Counted from the first letter of the stretch, positions 24,050 through 33,818 are shown. The stretch: 64,000 nt of DNA from CAZMXS01 sp964570325 (GCA_964570325.1 CAZMXS010000002.1:62001-126000), one strand, 5' to 3'. Numbers and translations are program-made. Notes: generated from the letters alone by a model not told the origin.

Positions 24050-26592
24050 TGGAAAATCTGAAATAATTCCTTGGGCAGATTGCCGGGCCGCCATACGGGA
24101 TTCTGCGCGGTGCCGCCCAGATGCAATTCCATCAACTTCGTCACCGGCAACGTTACGAATCGCAACAGATACGCCACCGGCCCGCCGCGCAACAGCTTCA
24201 CCTGGACGTTGAAGTCCAGCCGCTGATCAAAGCTATATGACCCGCGCGCCATAACGCTGATCAGGTTGCCCTCCAGAAAGGCACGGTCGGTTTCGATGCG
24301 CCCGTCGCGAATGCGAAAGTCACTGGTGAAGTCGGTTTGGACGGCGTATCCGAATCCCGGATGCACCAGGGAGAGCAGTTGCGAGAGTTTCCACATCAGC
24401 GGAATCTGGAACAAATGGCCATCATCAAGCTGAACCCGGCCCGCACCCCGGGCTGTCCGGCCCTGCCCCAACCCGATGCATCCGGCCACCTGCACGGTCA
24501 CACTCAGCGTCCCGACATAGGTCTCGCTGTTGGTGCGGCCAAGGGCGCGGACCACCTGGACTAATTGCACACCATCAACCTGCGCCGAGACGTCATAGCC
24601 AAAATTGGATGTTCCAGGCACAGGCGCCAGGATCGCCTGGCCGGAAAACGCGCCACCGAAGGCCCGGCCATTAACTTGTTCGACGCTGACCGTCGGCCAA
24701 GCAACATCCACGTGGAATCGGGCCTGGTCGGCCAACATCCAATTCATACCGAGCTTTTCGCCGTCCACGTCGGCTTCGATCACCGCCATTTGGTTGGAGT
24801 CATAGCCGACGCGACCGCACGCGACGACCGTCACGGGCCCCTCCCAGCGGAACTGCTCCAGAAAACGCTCCGCGGGGGGGCCAATGATCTTCCCCAATGC
24901 CGGCGGCGCCAGCCCGCTGGACAAATCGAACAACACCATCTGCCCATCAAAATCCACCGCCAGCGTGCCCTGCGCCTCGCCCTCCGCGCGCACGACGCGC
25001 AATGGATCCAGGCTCAACACGTTGTTGGTAACGCGCAACACTGTTTCCGCGCGAACCGCCGGCACTCCGCGATAGCTAAAATTGGTCGCCGCAATCCTTA
25101 CGGTCAGGCCAAAACGGTCTATTTGATCCGCCACCCCGCTGAAATCGGCCACGCCGCTCGGGCGCGGCCCCGACAACTTGAACCGTTCGATGTATTCGGC
25201 GACAACGCTGTTTGTGCCCAGCAGCGAATGCAACAGGGGCACCGCGCCGTTGGGATCCGCAAGGGCCTCCACATGGCCGCTGAAATCCCGGGTGCATAAG
25301 TTGTAATGCCCGCGGCCGGTCACCGGCCCCTGGCCGGCGCCGCGGCCGAGCACGGCGTCGAACCGTTCGATGCGCACGGTCTCATCCGCGCGTTCAAAGG
25401 CGGCAAAGGCCTTCTCCACCCACAGCCCCCGCAGATCCGCCTGCTGCAACGCGATCCAGCCGCTGCACCGGTTGAGGACATTGGTTAATGGCGCGGGGCC
25501 GATCCAAAGCTCACAGTCGGCCAGTTGGCTGAATGTGCAGCCCTGCTGTTCAAAACGCTCACACCACCTGGCCGGCAGCAGCTTCAGCCACTGGGCCGGA
25601 TGCAGACTGCTGTAGAAGCGCGCATTGAGCATCCGGTTCGTCAGGTTGTAGGCGCCCGTCAGACTGACCTGCTGACGATCCTGGCGGGCATTGAAAGCCG
25701 TAACCGTGATCTGGCCGTCGCGTAACCGGCCATCCAGGTTCCACTTGTCAAAATACACGCCGCGGCTGCGCGTTCCGGCGCCGCGGAGATTGAGCAGCGC
25801 CCAACTGCCTTGCGCCGCCGCGGGATTGTATGAAAAATCCAGCTCGGCCATCGGCGGGGTTTCAAACTGGATTTGGTTCAATTGTTCCACCGCCTGGGGT
25901 AACCAGTCGCGATGACGCGCCAGGACATCGTGGACCAGGGTCACGATCCGTTCGCCCGGGCGTGTATCGGTCCGCACGGGCGCCGCGCCGGGACCGCGCG
26001 CCACAAAGCCCCGCGCTTGAACCTGGATGCCGAGGAAATCGGCGGTAATATAGTTTGCGCGAATGCCCTCGGTCGTCAACTGAATCAACGCATTAACCCG
26101 TTCCAACGCCAGCGTGCGCAACCCCTGCCGCGCCTCCAACCCGCCTTCCATGTTCAAGCGGATAAAACCGCCACGGATGCGCAGGGTCAGGTTGAGCGGG
26201 CGGCGCCGCAACAGGTCCGCCACGTTTGCTTGCAACCCGATCTCATCGGCCTCGATGATCGGCACCAGGCGCGCCGCCGATTCGTACATGCGCAGGTTGT
26301 CGGCGGAAAGGCCATCCACGACATCAAGGCGAATGCGTTCGGCATCCAGGATAAATCCCTGTTCGCGCAATTGATCCAGCCAATACGTGGTCAGCGACTC
26401 TGGGAAACCGGCCGTGCCCAGATAGACCATCACCGCCAACAACAGAATCAGAAGGCTGTAAATCAGGCGAAAAGTCCAGCGGATCAAGGAGCGGAGCAAC
26501 CGGATCGCCGGCGACCGGGCGCGCGGCGGCGGCGTGACGCTGCCGTTTGCCGCCGGCTCAAGGTTCGGCGACGGTGGAGGTTGGGCGATCAA
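24046..26592 (-). CDS. AsmA/TamB-like envelope protein
   Basis: About 848 residues if translation begins at the TTG 26590-26592, which has GGGGA nine bases upstream. No ATG lies before the membrane helix. A Pro-rich cytoplasmic stretch and one transmembrane helix (about residues 44-62) are followed by a long beta-rich periplasmic region. The end (FRIRDGRIETDRAFLEGNLISVMARGSYSF...LDFNVQVKL) matches the AsmA-like C-terminal repeat, a family thought to move phospholipids across the periplasm. The gene overlaps the DUF4340 gene by 35 bp at its start and prmA by 4 bp at its end. Confidence 0.65.
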   Translation of the reverse strand: MIAQPPPSPNLEPAANGSVTPPPRARSPAIRLLRSLIRWTFRLIYSLLILLLAVMVYLGTAGFPESLTTYWLDQLREQGFILDAERIRLDVVDGLSADNLRMYESAARLVPIIEADEIGLQANVADLLRRRPLNLTLRIRGGFIRLNMEGGLEARQGLRTLALERVNALIQLTTEGIRANYITADFLGIQVQARGFVARGPGAAPVRTDTRPGERIVTLVHDVLARHRDWLPQAVEQLNQIQFETPPMAELDFSYNPAAAQGSWALLNLRGAGTRSRGVYFDKWNLDGRLRDGQITVTAFNARQDRQQVSLTGAYNLTNRMLNARFYSSLHPAQWLKLLPARWCERFEQQGCTFSQLADCELWIGPAPLTNVLNRCSGWIALQQADLRGLWVEKAFAAFERADETVRIERFDAVLGRGAGQGPVTGRGHYNLCTRDFSGHVEALADPNGAVPLLHSLLGTNSVVAEYIERFKLSGPRPSGVADFSGVADQIDRFGLTVRIAATNFSYRGVPAVRAETVLRVTNNVLSLDPLRVVRAEGEAQGTLAVDFDGQMVLFDLSSGLAPPALGKIIGPPAERFLEQFRWEGPVTVVACGRVGYDSNQMAVIEADVDGEKLGMNWMLADQARFHVDVAWPTVSVEQVNGRAFGGAFSGQAILAPVPGTSNFGYDVSAQVDGVQLVQVVRALGRTNSETYVGTLSVTVQVAGCIGLGQGRTARGAGRVQLDDGHLFQIPLMWKLSQLLSLVHPGFGYAVQTDFTSDFRIRDGRIETDRAFLEGNLISVMARGSYSFDQRLDFNVQVKLLRGGPVAYLLRFVTLPVTKLMELHLGGTAQNPVWRPGNLPKELFQIFQ

Positions 26593-28417
26593 CCGATGTT
26601 TCCCCGGGTTGGGCCGGCGGCAGGGCCAACGCCCGCAGCAAGCGAATTTCGGTTTCAGCGTCAATCGCAAATACCACATCCTGCCCGCGCAGCATGGCCA
26701 GCGCGCCACCGCCGACCGCATGCCCCAGCAGCAACGCCTTGCCCGGGCCGGCCTCACCCCGCAAACCGAGACTGACAACCGCCCGCGGCGCGTCCAGGCC
26801 AAAGACGGACAGATCGGCGGGATTGTCCGCCACGTAATTCACCGCTCGGAGATTGTTGAAGACCATCAGGATATCCGTAATGGCTTCAGTGTCCGGCACC
26901 GCATTGGAAGGCGTGCGAACATGGAACACGCCGGTGTCGTCGCGCTCCACGACCTCCTCGCGCTCCGCCTGCGCCACCGCAATGCGCACAATGCTTTCGG
27001 GCGGCAGATTGAGCACATCCCGATCGCGGTACAGCAGCGGATCAACCGGGAACACCTCCAACACCGCGTTGGTCACCTCACAGGCCCAGGCTTCGCCGTC
27101 GGCCTTGACCCACAGCAGGCCGGCGGTCGCATCCGGATTGCCGATCCGCAAGACCACGCCCGTGGCGGCGGCCGAGCCTGGCAGTAAACCGCCATCCGCC
27201 TGCGCCGCGCGACCCAATTCCAACGTCCGGAACGGATGTTCCAATCCCAGCGCGGCCAAGTCGGTTGCAGCGGGGTCCGCAAAACGATCCACCCGCAAAC
27301 CGCACCAAAGCCGCACCAAGTCTTCGACGCGGCGCGCATCCGCCCGCCAACGCCGCGGTTGAACCACCCACCAGCCCTCGCCCGGCTCCCGCCGCAACTC
27401 CAAGGCCCGATCACCCGCCCGAGCCACAACCCGGTCCACATCATGCGCGGAAAGCGTAACCAACCGACGATCGCGTAAATCGTCAACGCGCACCGCAGTC
27501 ACGGCTCGGACACCAGCCGGCACGGTATAAACGGATTCTTCGGATTGCAGTTTGGCGTACACCAAGTTCGTTGCCGCTGCTACCCCGCGGCCCAGCAGCA
27601 GGCTGCGCTGGCTGCCTTTTTCAGCCGTTTCCAAAGTGACGCGATCGGCGGCATCATCGAGACCAAAAGCGGCGGCGTCCACCGCGGCATCGCTGACAAA
27701 GTCCCGTACCCGCAGGGCCAGCAGCGGTTCGATCAGCCCGCGGACCGCATCCCGATCGGCGCGCGCGGCTAGCGGTTGCTGAAGCGCCCACCCACCCCCC
27801 TCGCCGCGCACCAGCTTGATAAACCCGCCGGAACCGCGCAATTCCAGCCGGCGCACCTCGTCCAGACTGCAGGCGAAGAGCACGCGATCGCGCAAGTTGG
27901 TCACACCGCCCGGCAGCAACCCCAGCAAGTTGGTGGAAGTGGCGACAATCGTATCGCTGCCATCCTCGCGAATGTACAGGGTGCCGCCCAGCGGCGCATC
28001 GCGCCCGACACGAAACGACCATCGCCGAGGTCCCTCGCCCACCGTAAAAACCGCCCGCGGCGGCTCAAATCCGTAGTCCGCCGGACTGAGTCCGCGGGCT
28101 TTGAGTTGGTCAGCGGTAATCACCTCGCCTTTAGGCAGTTCCGCGAGACCGGCCAGAATCCGATCCACCGCGCCGCCGTCGGCTCGCGCGCGCAGCGGAT
28201 GGGTGAGCCACCAGCGGTCCTGCTCCCGCGCGCATTCGATCCGCATTGCGCCGACCTCGATCCCAAGGAAATCCGCTCTTCCGGCGGCGAAGGTCAACGC
28301 CCGGCGCGCCCGCTCCGCCAATTCGCGACTGGATGGCGTCCGCCGCTCATAGAGCGCGATGAACGCACCCAAAGTGAGAACAGCCGCCAGCAAAACCAAG
28401 GTGGTGCGCCAGTTCAT
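26558..28417 (-). CDS. DUF4340-domain protein of an ABC/GldG operon
   Basis: A 619-residue protein with an N-terminal membrane anchor (residues about 7-24) and three or more repeats of the DUF4340 type (LKARGLSPADYGFEPPRAVFTV; AAFGLDDAADRVTLE; LAALGLEHPFRTLELG; LSVFGLDAPRAVVSL). These proteins accompany GldG-like ABC systems in Verrucomicrobiota and Planctomycetota; their biochemical role is unknown. The gene follows GldG with a 4-bp gap and is probably an envelope partner of that complex. Confidence 0.78.
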   Translation of the reverse strand: MNWRTTLVLLAAVLTLGAFIALYERRTPSSRELAERARRALTFAAGRADFLGIEVGAMRIECAREQDRWWLTHPLRARADGGAVDRILAGLAELPKGEVITADQLKARGLSPADYGFEPPRAVFTVGEGPRRWSFRVGRDAPLGGTLYIREDGSDTIVATSTNLLGLLPGGVTNLRDRVLFACSLDEVRRLELRGSGGFIKLVRGEGGGWALQQPLAARADRDAVRGLIEPLLALRVRDFVSDAAVDAAAFGLDDAADRVTLETAEKGSQRSLLLGRGVAAATNLVYAKLQSEESVYTVPAGVRAVTAVRVDDLRDRRLVTLSAHDVDRVVARAGDRALELRREPGEGWWVVQPRRWRADARRVEDLVRLWCGLRVDRFADPAATDLAALGLEHPFRTLELGRAAQADGGLLPGSAAATGVVLRIGNPDATAGLLWVKADGEAWACEVTNAVLEVFPVDPLLYRDRDVLNLPPESIVRIAVAQAEREEVVERDDTGVFHVRTPSNAVPDTEAITDILMVFNNLRAVNYVADNPADLSVFGLDAPRAVVSLGLRGEAGPGKALLLGHAVGGGALAMLRGQDVVFAIDAETEIRLLRALALPPAQPGETSVDRPTSTVAEP

Positions 28418-28421
28418 CCGC

Positions 28422-29903
28422 CTAGACTCTCCGCCGCACCCAAACCGCGACGCCCAACACCGCCACCCCCGCCGGGAGAAACACCACGAGCACCCAGAAG
28501 AGGGCCAGCAATTGGCGCTGGTCCATGATCAATCGCGCCTCTTCGACCGGTTTCGGCGCGATTGCCAGCAACTGCTCGCGCTCCAGCAGCCAGTTCAACG
28601 CACTTAAGAAAAGGTCACCGTTGCCGCCCACCAATCCGCCATTGGCGACAAAATCAGAATCGCCGAAGACCACGATGCGCGTCGGGCGAATTTGGACATC
28701 AAATCCGGGCACCGGCCCTTTTTCCACGGCCGCCGCGACCCCCACCGGGCCCGGCCGGTCCCGGCCGGGGTCAAACTTCATCGGGCTCTGCGCCAGATCA
28801 GTCTCCGCCCAACCGGACTCGGTGCAGGCGGCGAGCACAATGGGTCGCGGCCGGTCGGCCGGATCCGCGGCCGCCTCGAATTCGACCGCCGCCTCCACGG
28901 AGCGCGGCAGTTGGAAAATGGCGGTGATCCCCTCCAGCCGACGGGTGATCGGGTGATTGCCATAAGTGTTGACGAACAGCTCGCGCCCGCTCAGCGTGCG
29001 GGTGGCGTCTACCACCACATCATCCCCCAACGCCAAGCCCCACTCACCGAGCAAGTTCTCCAGACCGGTCTCCGTCAGCGGATCCAGCAGAACCAGCAAG
29101 CGCCCTTTCCGATCCAGATACTGGCGCACCAAGTCCAGTTCCGCCTTGGCCAGGCGTTTTTCCGGACCGGCCACAATCAGGGCATCGCAATCATCCGGTA
29201 CGGCGGCGGCCGCGCCAAACACCAGTTGGCGCGTTTCGACATTATCGCGCGCAATCAACTGGGCGATTCTGGAAAACCCCGCAACGCGGTCGAAGCTGGT
29301 GATGTCGCGCTCACCGTGGCCCTGCAGGAAATAGACCACCGGCCGGCGCGCCTGGGTTATGCTTTGGATCGCGGAGGAAAAGGCCTGCTCGCCGCGGAAG
29401 GCCACCTTGGTCGGCGGCTGTCCCACGCGCATGGGGGTATAATCCATCTCGACCAGTTCCTTGCCGCCGACATAGCGGCTGCGGCCGCCGGCGTCGAAAA
29501 CCACGCCGTTTGCCTCCGGAACCTGAAAGCGCCGCGCCAGTTCTTCAGTCCGCGCCAGATCGCGGTCGGGATCCACCCGTTCCACACCGATTCGGGATGA
29601 GGCCGCCTGATACTCGCGCAGCAGGTTGTCCACATCCTCGTAGGACTCCTGACCGGGCTGGAGAAACACGTAAACCTGGATATCGTTGGTCAAGCCCTTG
29701 AGCAACTCCAAGGTCTTGTCCGACAGCCGGGCATAACCGGCCCGGCTGATGTCCGCGCGCCGAAAATGGCGATACGAGAGGTAGTTCACCATGGCGAACA
29801 ACACGGCCGCCAGCAGGACCGCCATGCCCGCGTTCAGACCCGCGGCCGCGCGGACGCGCCATGTGCGCCCTTGTCCGTTCCCCGCCTGAAGTTTGTCTTC
29901 CAT
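28422..29903 (-). CDS. GldG-family ABC transporter auxiliary protein
   Basis: A 493-residue protein with an N-terminal helix (about residues 24-46), a large soluble domain and a C-terminal helix (about 468-489). It shows the family features YLSYRHFRRADISR...LSDKTLELLKGL, YFLQGHGERDITSF and a conserved LLVLLDPLTETGLE. In Bacteroidota GldG is part of the gliding/secretion ABC complex; outside them the family accompanies ABC-2 exporters of unknown cargo. It lies 49 bp after the permease gene. Confidence 0.8.
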   Translation of the reverse strand: MEDKLQAGNGQGRTWRVRAAAGLNAGMAVLLAAVLFAMVNYLSYRHFRRADISRAGYARLSDKTLELLKGLTNDIQVYVFLQPGQESYEDVDNLLREYQAASSRIGVERVDPDRDLARTEELARRFQVPEANGVVFDAGGRSRYVGGKELVEMDYTPMRVGQPPTKVAFRGEQAFSSAIQSITQARRPVVYFLQGHGERDITSFDRVAGFSRIAQLIARDNVETRQLVFGAAAAVPDDCDALIVAGPEKRLAKAELDLVRQYLDRKGRLLVLLDPLTETGLENLLGEWGLALGDDVVVDATRTLSGRELFVNTYGNHPITRRLEGITAIFQLPRSVEAAVEFEAAADPADRPRPIVLAACTESGWAETDLAQSPMKFDPGRDRPGPVGVAAAVEKGPVPGFDVQIRPTRIVVFGDSDFVANGGLVGGNGDLFLSALNWLLEREQLLAIAPKPVEEARLIMDQRQLLALFWVLVVFLPAGVAVLGVAVWVRRRV

Positions 29904-29952
29904 CGGAAATTCGCCACACCCGTCGGATCAAACCGCGCCGTTCACGGCGGCC

Positions 29953-30699
29953 TCACCGCCACTTGCGGGCCTCCACAACCTTGATCGTGATCAACAGCAT
30001 CATCGCGGCCCCGGACAGGTAAAAAACGACCGGCCGCGTATCCAACACGCCGCGCGAGAAATCCAGCATGTGCGCGACGGAAGAGTAATACATTGTGAAA
30101 TCGCGCACGGCCGGATTGCGCGTGACATAAGGGATGAACCCCACAAAGAATACCACGCAAATCAGCGCGAAAGCGGCAATCGCTGCGATGATCTGGTTGC
30201 GCGTCAAGGCCGAGCAGAAAAGCCCGATCGCAATGAAGAAGGCGCCCACCAGCAGAGCGCCCAGATAACCGCCCAGCATCGGGCCGAAATCCATCGGCGC
30301 CGTCAGGGGGCTGAACCGTTTCATCACAAAGGCATAGGCGGCGGTCGGCGCCCACATCGCCACGTAGAAGGTCAGCGCGCCCGCATATTTTGCCAGTACC
30401 ACCTCCGTGTCTGTCACCGGGGCCGTCATCAGCGTCTCAATCGTGCCCGAGCGCAATTCTTCAGCCAGCAGGCGCATCGTCAGCACCGGGACAACGATCA
30501 GGATGGCGATCCAGAAGAAGATGGAGCCGAACAATTCCTTCATTACCGTCGCCCCGGCCGCCCCTTGAATCAACACGGACACCAGCAACCAGAAACTGAA
30601 CCCCATGACAACGAGGAAGAAGATCAGCACAACATAGGCGATCGGGGAAAGAAAGTAAGCCGCCAGCTCGCGCCGCCAGAGTGGAAAGAAGGCCTTCAT
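29953..30699 (-). CDS. ABC-2 type permease (GldF-like)
   Basis: A 248-residue membrane protein with six predicted helices. It has the ABC-2 permease landmarks FPLWRRELAAYFLSPIAYV at the N-terminus and RLLAEELRSGTIETLMTAPVTDTEVVLAKY, the amphipathic stretch typical of this permease class. It overlaps the ATPase gene by ATGA and precedes GldG, so the three form one exporter. Cargo is unknown. Confidence 0.85.
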   Translation of the reverse strand: MKAFFPLWRRELAAYFLSPIAYVVLIFFLVVMGFSFWLLVSVLIQGAAGATVMKELFGSIFFWIAILIVVPVLTMRLLAEELRSGTIETLMTAPVTDTEVVLAKYAGALTFYVAMWAPTAAYAFVMKRFSPLTAPMDFGPMLGGYLGALLVGAFFIAIGLFCSALTRNQIIAAIAAFALICVVFFVGFIPYVTRNPAVRDFTMYYSSVAHMLDFSRGVLDTRPVVFYLSGAAMMLLITIKVVEARKWR

Positions 30700-31670
30700 G
30701 CCGCCGCGCTCCCTTTCTCCTCATCCGTCCGGGTCAGCGACACAAAAACGTCCTCCAGACTGGTCCGTTCCAACCGGAGTTCGCGCAAGGTCCAGTTATT
30801 GCGGACCGCCAGCTCGAATACGCTTTGGCGCAGGTCCGCCGCCGTCTCGGCCATCAGCGCCACACGCAGCCAAGGACCTTCCAGCGCCGCGACCTCGACC
30901 CCCTGCACCTGCGGCAACGCGCGCAATTTCTCGCCCACCGCTTCCCGGGGCCCGGCGATTTCCGCGGTGATCCGCGCGCCGGACTGCAGGAGCGCGCGCA
31001 GGTTTTCGGGCGAATCGGAAGCAACAATCCGGCCGCGGTTGATGATCAAGACCCGCCGGCAGGTCACCTCCACCTCGGACAGGATATGGGTGGAAAGCAA
31101 AATCGTATGCCGCCGGGCCAGATCCTTGATTAAGTCGCGCACTTGCCGAATCTGATTGGGGTCCAAGCCGATCGTCGGCTCGTCCAGGATCAACAATTCC
31201 GGATCGTTCACCAAGCTTTCGGCCAACCCCACGCGCTGGCGAAACCCCTTTGACAACTGGCCAATAATGCGCCGGCCGACCTCCTGCAGGCCGCAGCGTT
31301 CTTTGATCTCGTCCACTCGCACGCGCAGCCGCCGCCGGGGCACACCCTTGAGGCGGCCCCGGAACCGCAGGTACTCATTCACCCGCATCTCGGGATATAA
31401 CGGCACATTCTCGGGCAGATAGCCGATCCGACGCCGCACCTCCAACGAATCGGTGAGCACGTCATGCCCGGCAACCACCGCTTGTCCGGCGCTCGCCGGC
31501 AGGAAACCGGCCAGGATGCGCATGGTGGTGGTCTTCCCGGCGCCGTTCGGCCCCAAAAACCCCACGATCTCACCGCGCGTCACCTCAAACGACAGGTCAT
31601 CCACCGCCACGCAACCGGCAAAGCGCTTGGTAAGATGCGAAACCTTAATCATGACTGAGTTGGACTCCAT
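30696..31670 (-). CDS. ABC transporter ATPase (GldA-like)
   Basis: A 324-residue ATPase. Walker A is GPNGAGKT at residues 40-47, the signature LSKGFRQRVGLAESL and Walker B LLILDEPTIGLDP follow, and the extra C-terminal domain is usual for drug-type exporters. The ATG at 31670 overlaps the htrA stop by one base (TGATG). A second ATG at 31652 begins exactly where homology starts and is an alternative. It powers the adjacent permease. Confidence 0.87.
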   Translation of the reverse strand: MESNSVMIKVSHLTKRFAGCVAVDDLSFEVTRGEIVGFLGPNGAGKTTTMRILAGFLPASAGQAVVAGHDVLTDSLEVRRRIGYLPENVPLYPEMRVNEYLRFRGRLKGVPRRRLRVRVDEIKERCGLQEVGRRIIGQLSKGFRQRVGLAESLVNDPELLILDEPTIGLDPNQIRQVRDLIKDLARRHTILLSTHILSEVEVTCRRVLIINRGRIVASDSPENLRALLQSGARITAEIAGPREAVGEKLRALPQVQGVEVAALEGPWLRVALMAETAADLRQSVFELAVRNNWTLRELRLERTSLEDVFVSLTRTDEEKGSAAA

Positions 31671-33031
31671 CAATCCGCTCGCAATTGGACCTTGGATGCC
31701 CGCGCAATCAACGCAGCGCCCGCCTCCTGGACGGTCAGCAATTCCAGCGTCACGGGATCGCCGGAGTGAACGACGCCCAGCACTACGCCCAGATCGGCAC
31801 GGGCGTTGATATCAATACCGTTGATCTTCGATACGACCTGCCCCGGAGTCAACCCCGCCCGCGATGCCGCGCTGTCCGGTCGAACGCGGCTGATTGCATA
31901 GCGGCCCCCGCTGCTGATGCCGGGCACACCCTGGATGGCGTCAGATTCCTCCAACTCGACCCCCAGCCGATCCCATGCATACTGCGCGCCAACCGTATCC
32001 GAGACCACCGCTACAGGCGTCTCGATCTCGATTTCGGCGCCGGCTCGCCGCAGGCGCACGCGGATGCGGTCACCCGGCTGGACAGTCAGCAGCGCGCGGT
32101 AGCAGTCATAGACGGATGCCACCGGTTGGCCGTCAATCGCCAATACCTCGTCGCCCTCGCGCGCCCAGTCCGCCAGGCCGGCCCACCGGGCGGCAGTGCG
32201 CGCCACCACGAGGCGATTCGATTGTTCCGCGACGTCAAACCCCAACCAAATGTTATTCAGGAGCTGAGGCGCCAGCCAGTGCGCCAGCAGTTCGCGCACC
32301 CGGCTCACCGGTACGGCGAATCCGATGTTCTGGGCATCCTCATAAATGGCGACGTTGATCCCCATCAGCCGGCCGTTGATATCCAGCAGCGGCCCGCCCG
32401 AGCTGCCGGGATTGACCGCCGCATCGGTCTGCAGGATATCGTTGTACAGCACCCGCCCCTCGTATTTTGCCTCGCGGTTCTTGGACGAAAGCACCCCCGC
32501 GGTGACAGTCTGTGACAGGCCAAACGGGTTGCCGAGAACAATCACTGTCTCGCCCAGCATGAAATCGTCACCGCGCGCAAACTCCACCGCAGGTAAGGGA
32601 TAGCCGACATCCACCTTGATCAGCGCAAGGTCCGCGAACGGGTCGCCGGCGATATACCGACCCACATGGGTTACGCCGTCAGCCAGAGTCACATTGATCC
32701 GCGACGCCCGTTCAATGACGTGGTAGTTGGAAAGAATGTAGCCCGCCGGATGAATGACCACGCCGGAACCGAGCGAATGCTTGACCTGAATCCCGGTTGA
32801 CTGGCTCGGACCAAAGAAACGGTCAAAAAACCGATCCACCAGCGCCCGGCGGGTCGCCATCTGGGGCTCGTTGTAAAGCACTTGGATGATCTTCTCCGTG
32901 CTGATGTTGACCACGCCCGGCAAAGCCTTTTCGACGGCCGCCACCACGGCCGTCCGCCGGTCAACGTCCGCCAGCGCCGTCAACCCCGCGACCAATCCCG
33001 CTAACGCCAAGTAATATACCTTGCGTCTCAT
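31670..33031 (-). CDS. HtrA/Deg-type periplasmic serine protease with PDZ domains
   Basis: A 453-residue S1C protease. A signal peptide (residues 1-21, ending ALA) is followed by the trypsin-like domain with His104 (NYHVI), Asp134 (ADLALIK) and Ser211 (GSSGGP). Two PDZ-like domains follow (about 260-345 and 355-440, the second with PGQVVSKINGIDI). It probably degrades or refolds envelope proteins. It is the first gene of the ABC/GldG operon, which hints at a role in envelope quality control tied to that exporter. Confidence 0.88.
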   Translation of the reverse strand: MRRKVYYLALAGLVAGLTALADVDRRTAVVAAVEKALPGVVNISTEKIIQVLYNEPQMATRRALVDRFFDRFFGPSQSTGIQVKHSLGSGVVIHPAGYILSNYHVIERASRINVTLADGVTHVGRYIAGDPFADLALIKVDVGYPLPAVEFARGDDFMLGETVIVLGNPFGLSQTVTAGVLSSKNREAKYEGRVLYNDILQTDAAVNPGSSGGPLLDINGRLMGINVAIYEDAQNIGFAVPVSRVRELLAHWLAPQLLNNIWLGFDVAEQSNRLVVARTAARWAGLADWAREGDEVLAIDGQPVASVYDCYRALLTVQPGDRIRVRLRRAGAEIEIETPVAVVSDTVGAQYAWDRLGVELEESDAIQGVPGISSGGRYAISRVRPDSAASRAGLTPGQVVSKINGIDINARADLGVVLGVVHSGDPVTLELLTVQEAGAALIARASKVQLRAD

Positions 33032-33089
33032 GCTGCCTTGAATGCGCGGGTAATTATCGGGCTGAAACGGGCTGAGTCAAGCGAGGCGC

Positions 33090-33133
33090 AAAGGAAAAAG
33101 CAAGGCCCCCCGGGGATTACTCCGCCGGGGGGC
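33090..33133 (-). terminator. Rho-independent terminator after the pilin gene
   Basis: A nine-base GC stem (33105-33113 with 33125-33133) and an 11-nt loop are followed on the minus strand by CTTGCTTTTTCC. It lies 26 bp after the pilin stop and isolates that gene from htrA. Confidence 0.8.
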
Positions 33134-33159
33134 GCTTTCAACAGACTATGTCGGAACTA

Positions 33160-33501
33160 TTACAGTTGGGCCGGATGCGTAGCAGCATCGAAGTTCGGGC
33201 AAGTCGGCTCATCAGCAACCGTGGCCAGAACATAGGCGCCGCCCAAGGGGCATTCCGGAACGACATCGTTCTTCAGATAGACCTGAATATCGCCAGCGGC
33301 AACCGCATCGGCGGCCGTCTTGTTGTTTTCAAGCGCCCACTGCTGAATCGCGCCACTGACCAAGCGCAGGTTGTTCATGCAGGAATTCGTCTGGCTCGTC
33401 TGGCGGGCGCGCATAAACGACGGAATAGCGATCGCAGCCAAGAGGCCGATGATCGCGACCACGATCATAATCTCAACCAGGGTGAAACCACTTTTCTTCA
33501 T
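33160..33501 (-). CDS. Type IV pilin / major pseudopilin-like protein
   Basis: A 113-residue prepilin with a short leader (MKKSG) cut before Phe, then the methylated N-terminus FTLVEIMIVVAIIG with Glu5, and a hydrophobic helix. The C-terminal globular part is short with three cysteines and a GGAYVLATVADEP strand, like GspG/PilA short pilins that lack a large variable domain. AAAGGAG lies upstream of the ATG. A sigma-54 promoter, its own terminator and the neighbouring PilR gene mark it as the regulated major subunit of cluster one. Confidence 0.85.
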   Translation of the reverse strand: MKKSGFTLVEIMIVVAIIGLLAAIAIPSFMRARQTSQTNSCMNNLRLVSGAIQQWALENNKTAADAVAAGDIQVYLKNDVVPECPLGGAYVLATVADEPTCPNFDAATHPAQL

Positions 33502-33818
33502 TGTCTTTCTCCTTTTGCGTTACCGGGGTCTTTTCCTTGGTGCCCCGCTGACCGGGGTATTACACTAGCAGCAGTCATGCCAACTTCAACATAGCAGATA
33601 GGTGCGGATCACTTTTTTTGTCATCAGCCAACGTTAAGCAGAGAATATTCAATGCCAACAGGCCATTCCGCATCATCGGATATTTAAAGCAATAATTCAC
33701 ATAAGCGGCGCATATTACGTTTTCACAATAAACCCTGAACTCAAATAGTATAAATTGCAAATATGCACAAACCATTTTAGAGAAAAAGAGCAACAGATTG
33801 CCCGGCAAATAGAAAGGA
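33502..33818. other. AT-rich regulatory region upstream of the pilin
   Basis: 317 bp between the pilin and pilR genes, clearly AT-richer than the surroundings. It holds a sigma-54 promoter near the pilin. The remaining 230 bp are the natural place for activator-binding sites, although I could not pick out a repeated operator with confidence. A GC hairpin (CCCCG/CGGGG) lies in the pilin leader near 33544-33558. Confidence 0.55.
33566..33583 (-). promoter_or_regulatory. Sigma-54 (RpoN) promoter of the pilin gene
   Basis: The minus strand reads TTGGCATGACTGCTGCTA, with GG and GC separated by exactly 10 bases as in the -24/-12 consensus. The start point would be near 33557, about 55 nt before the ATG. 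The adjacent PilR-type gene provides the expected activator. Confidence 0.72.
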
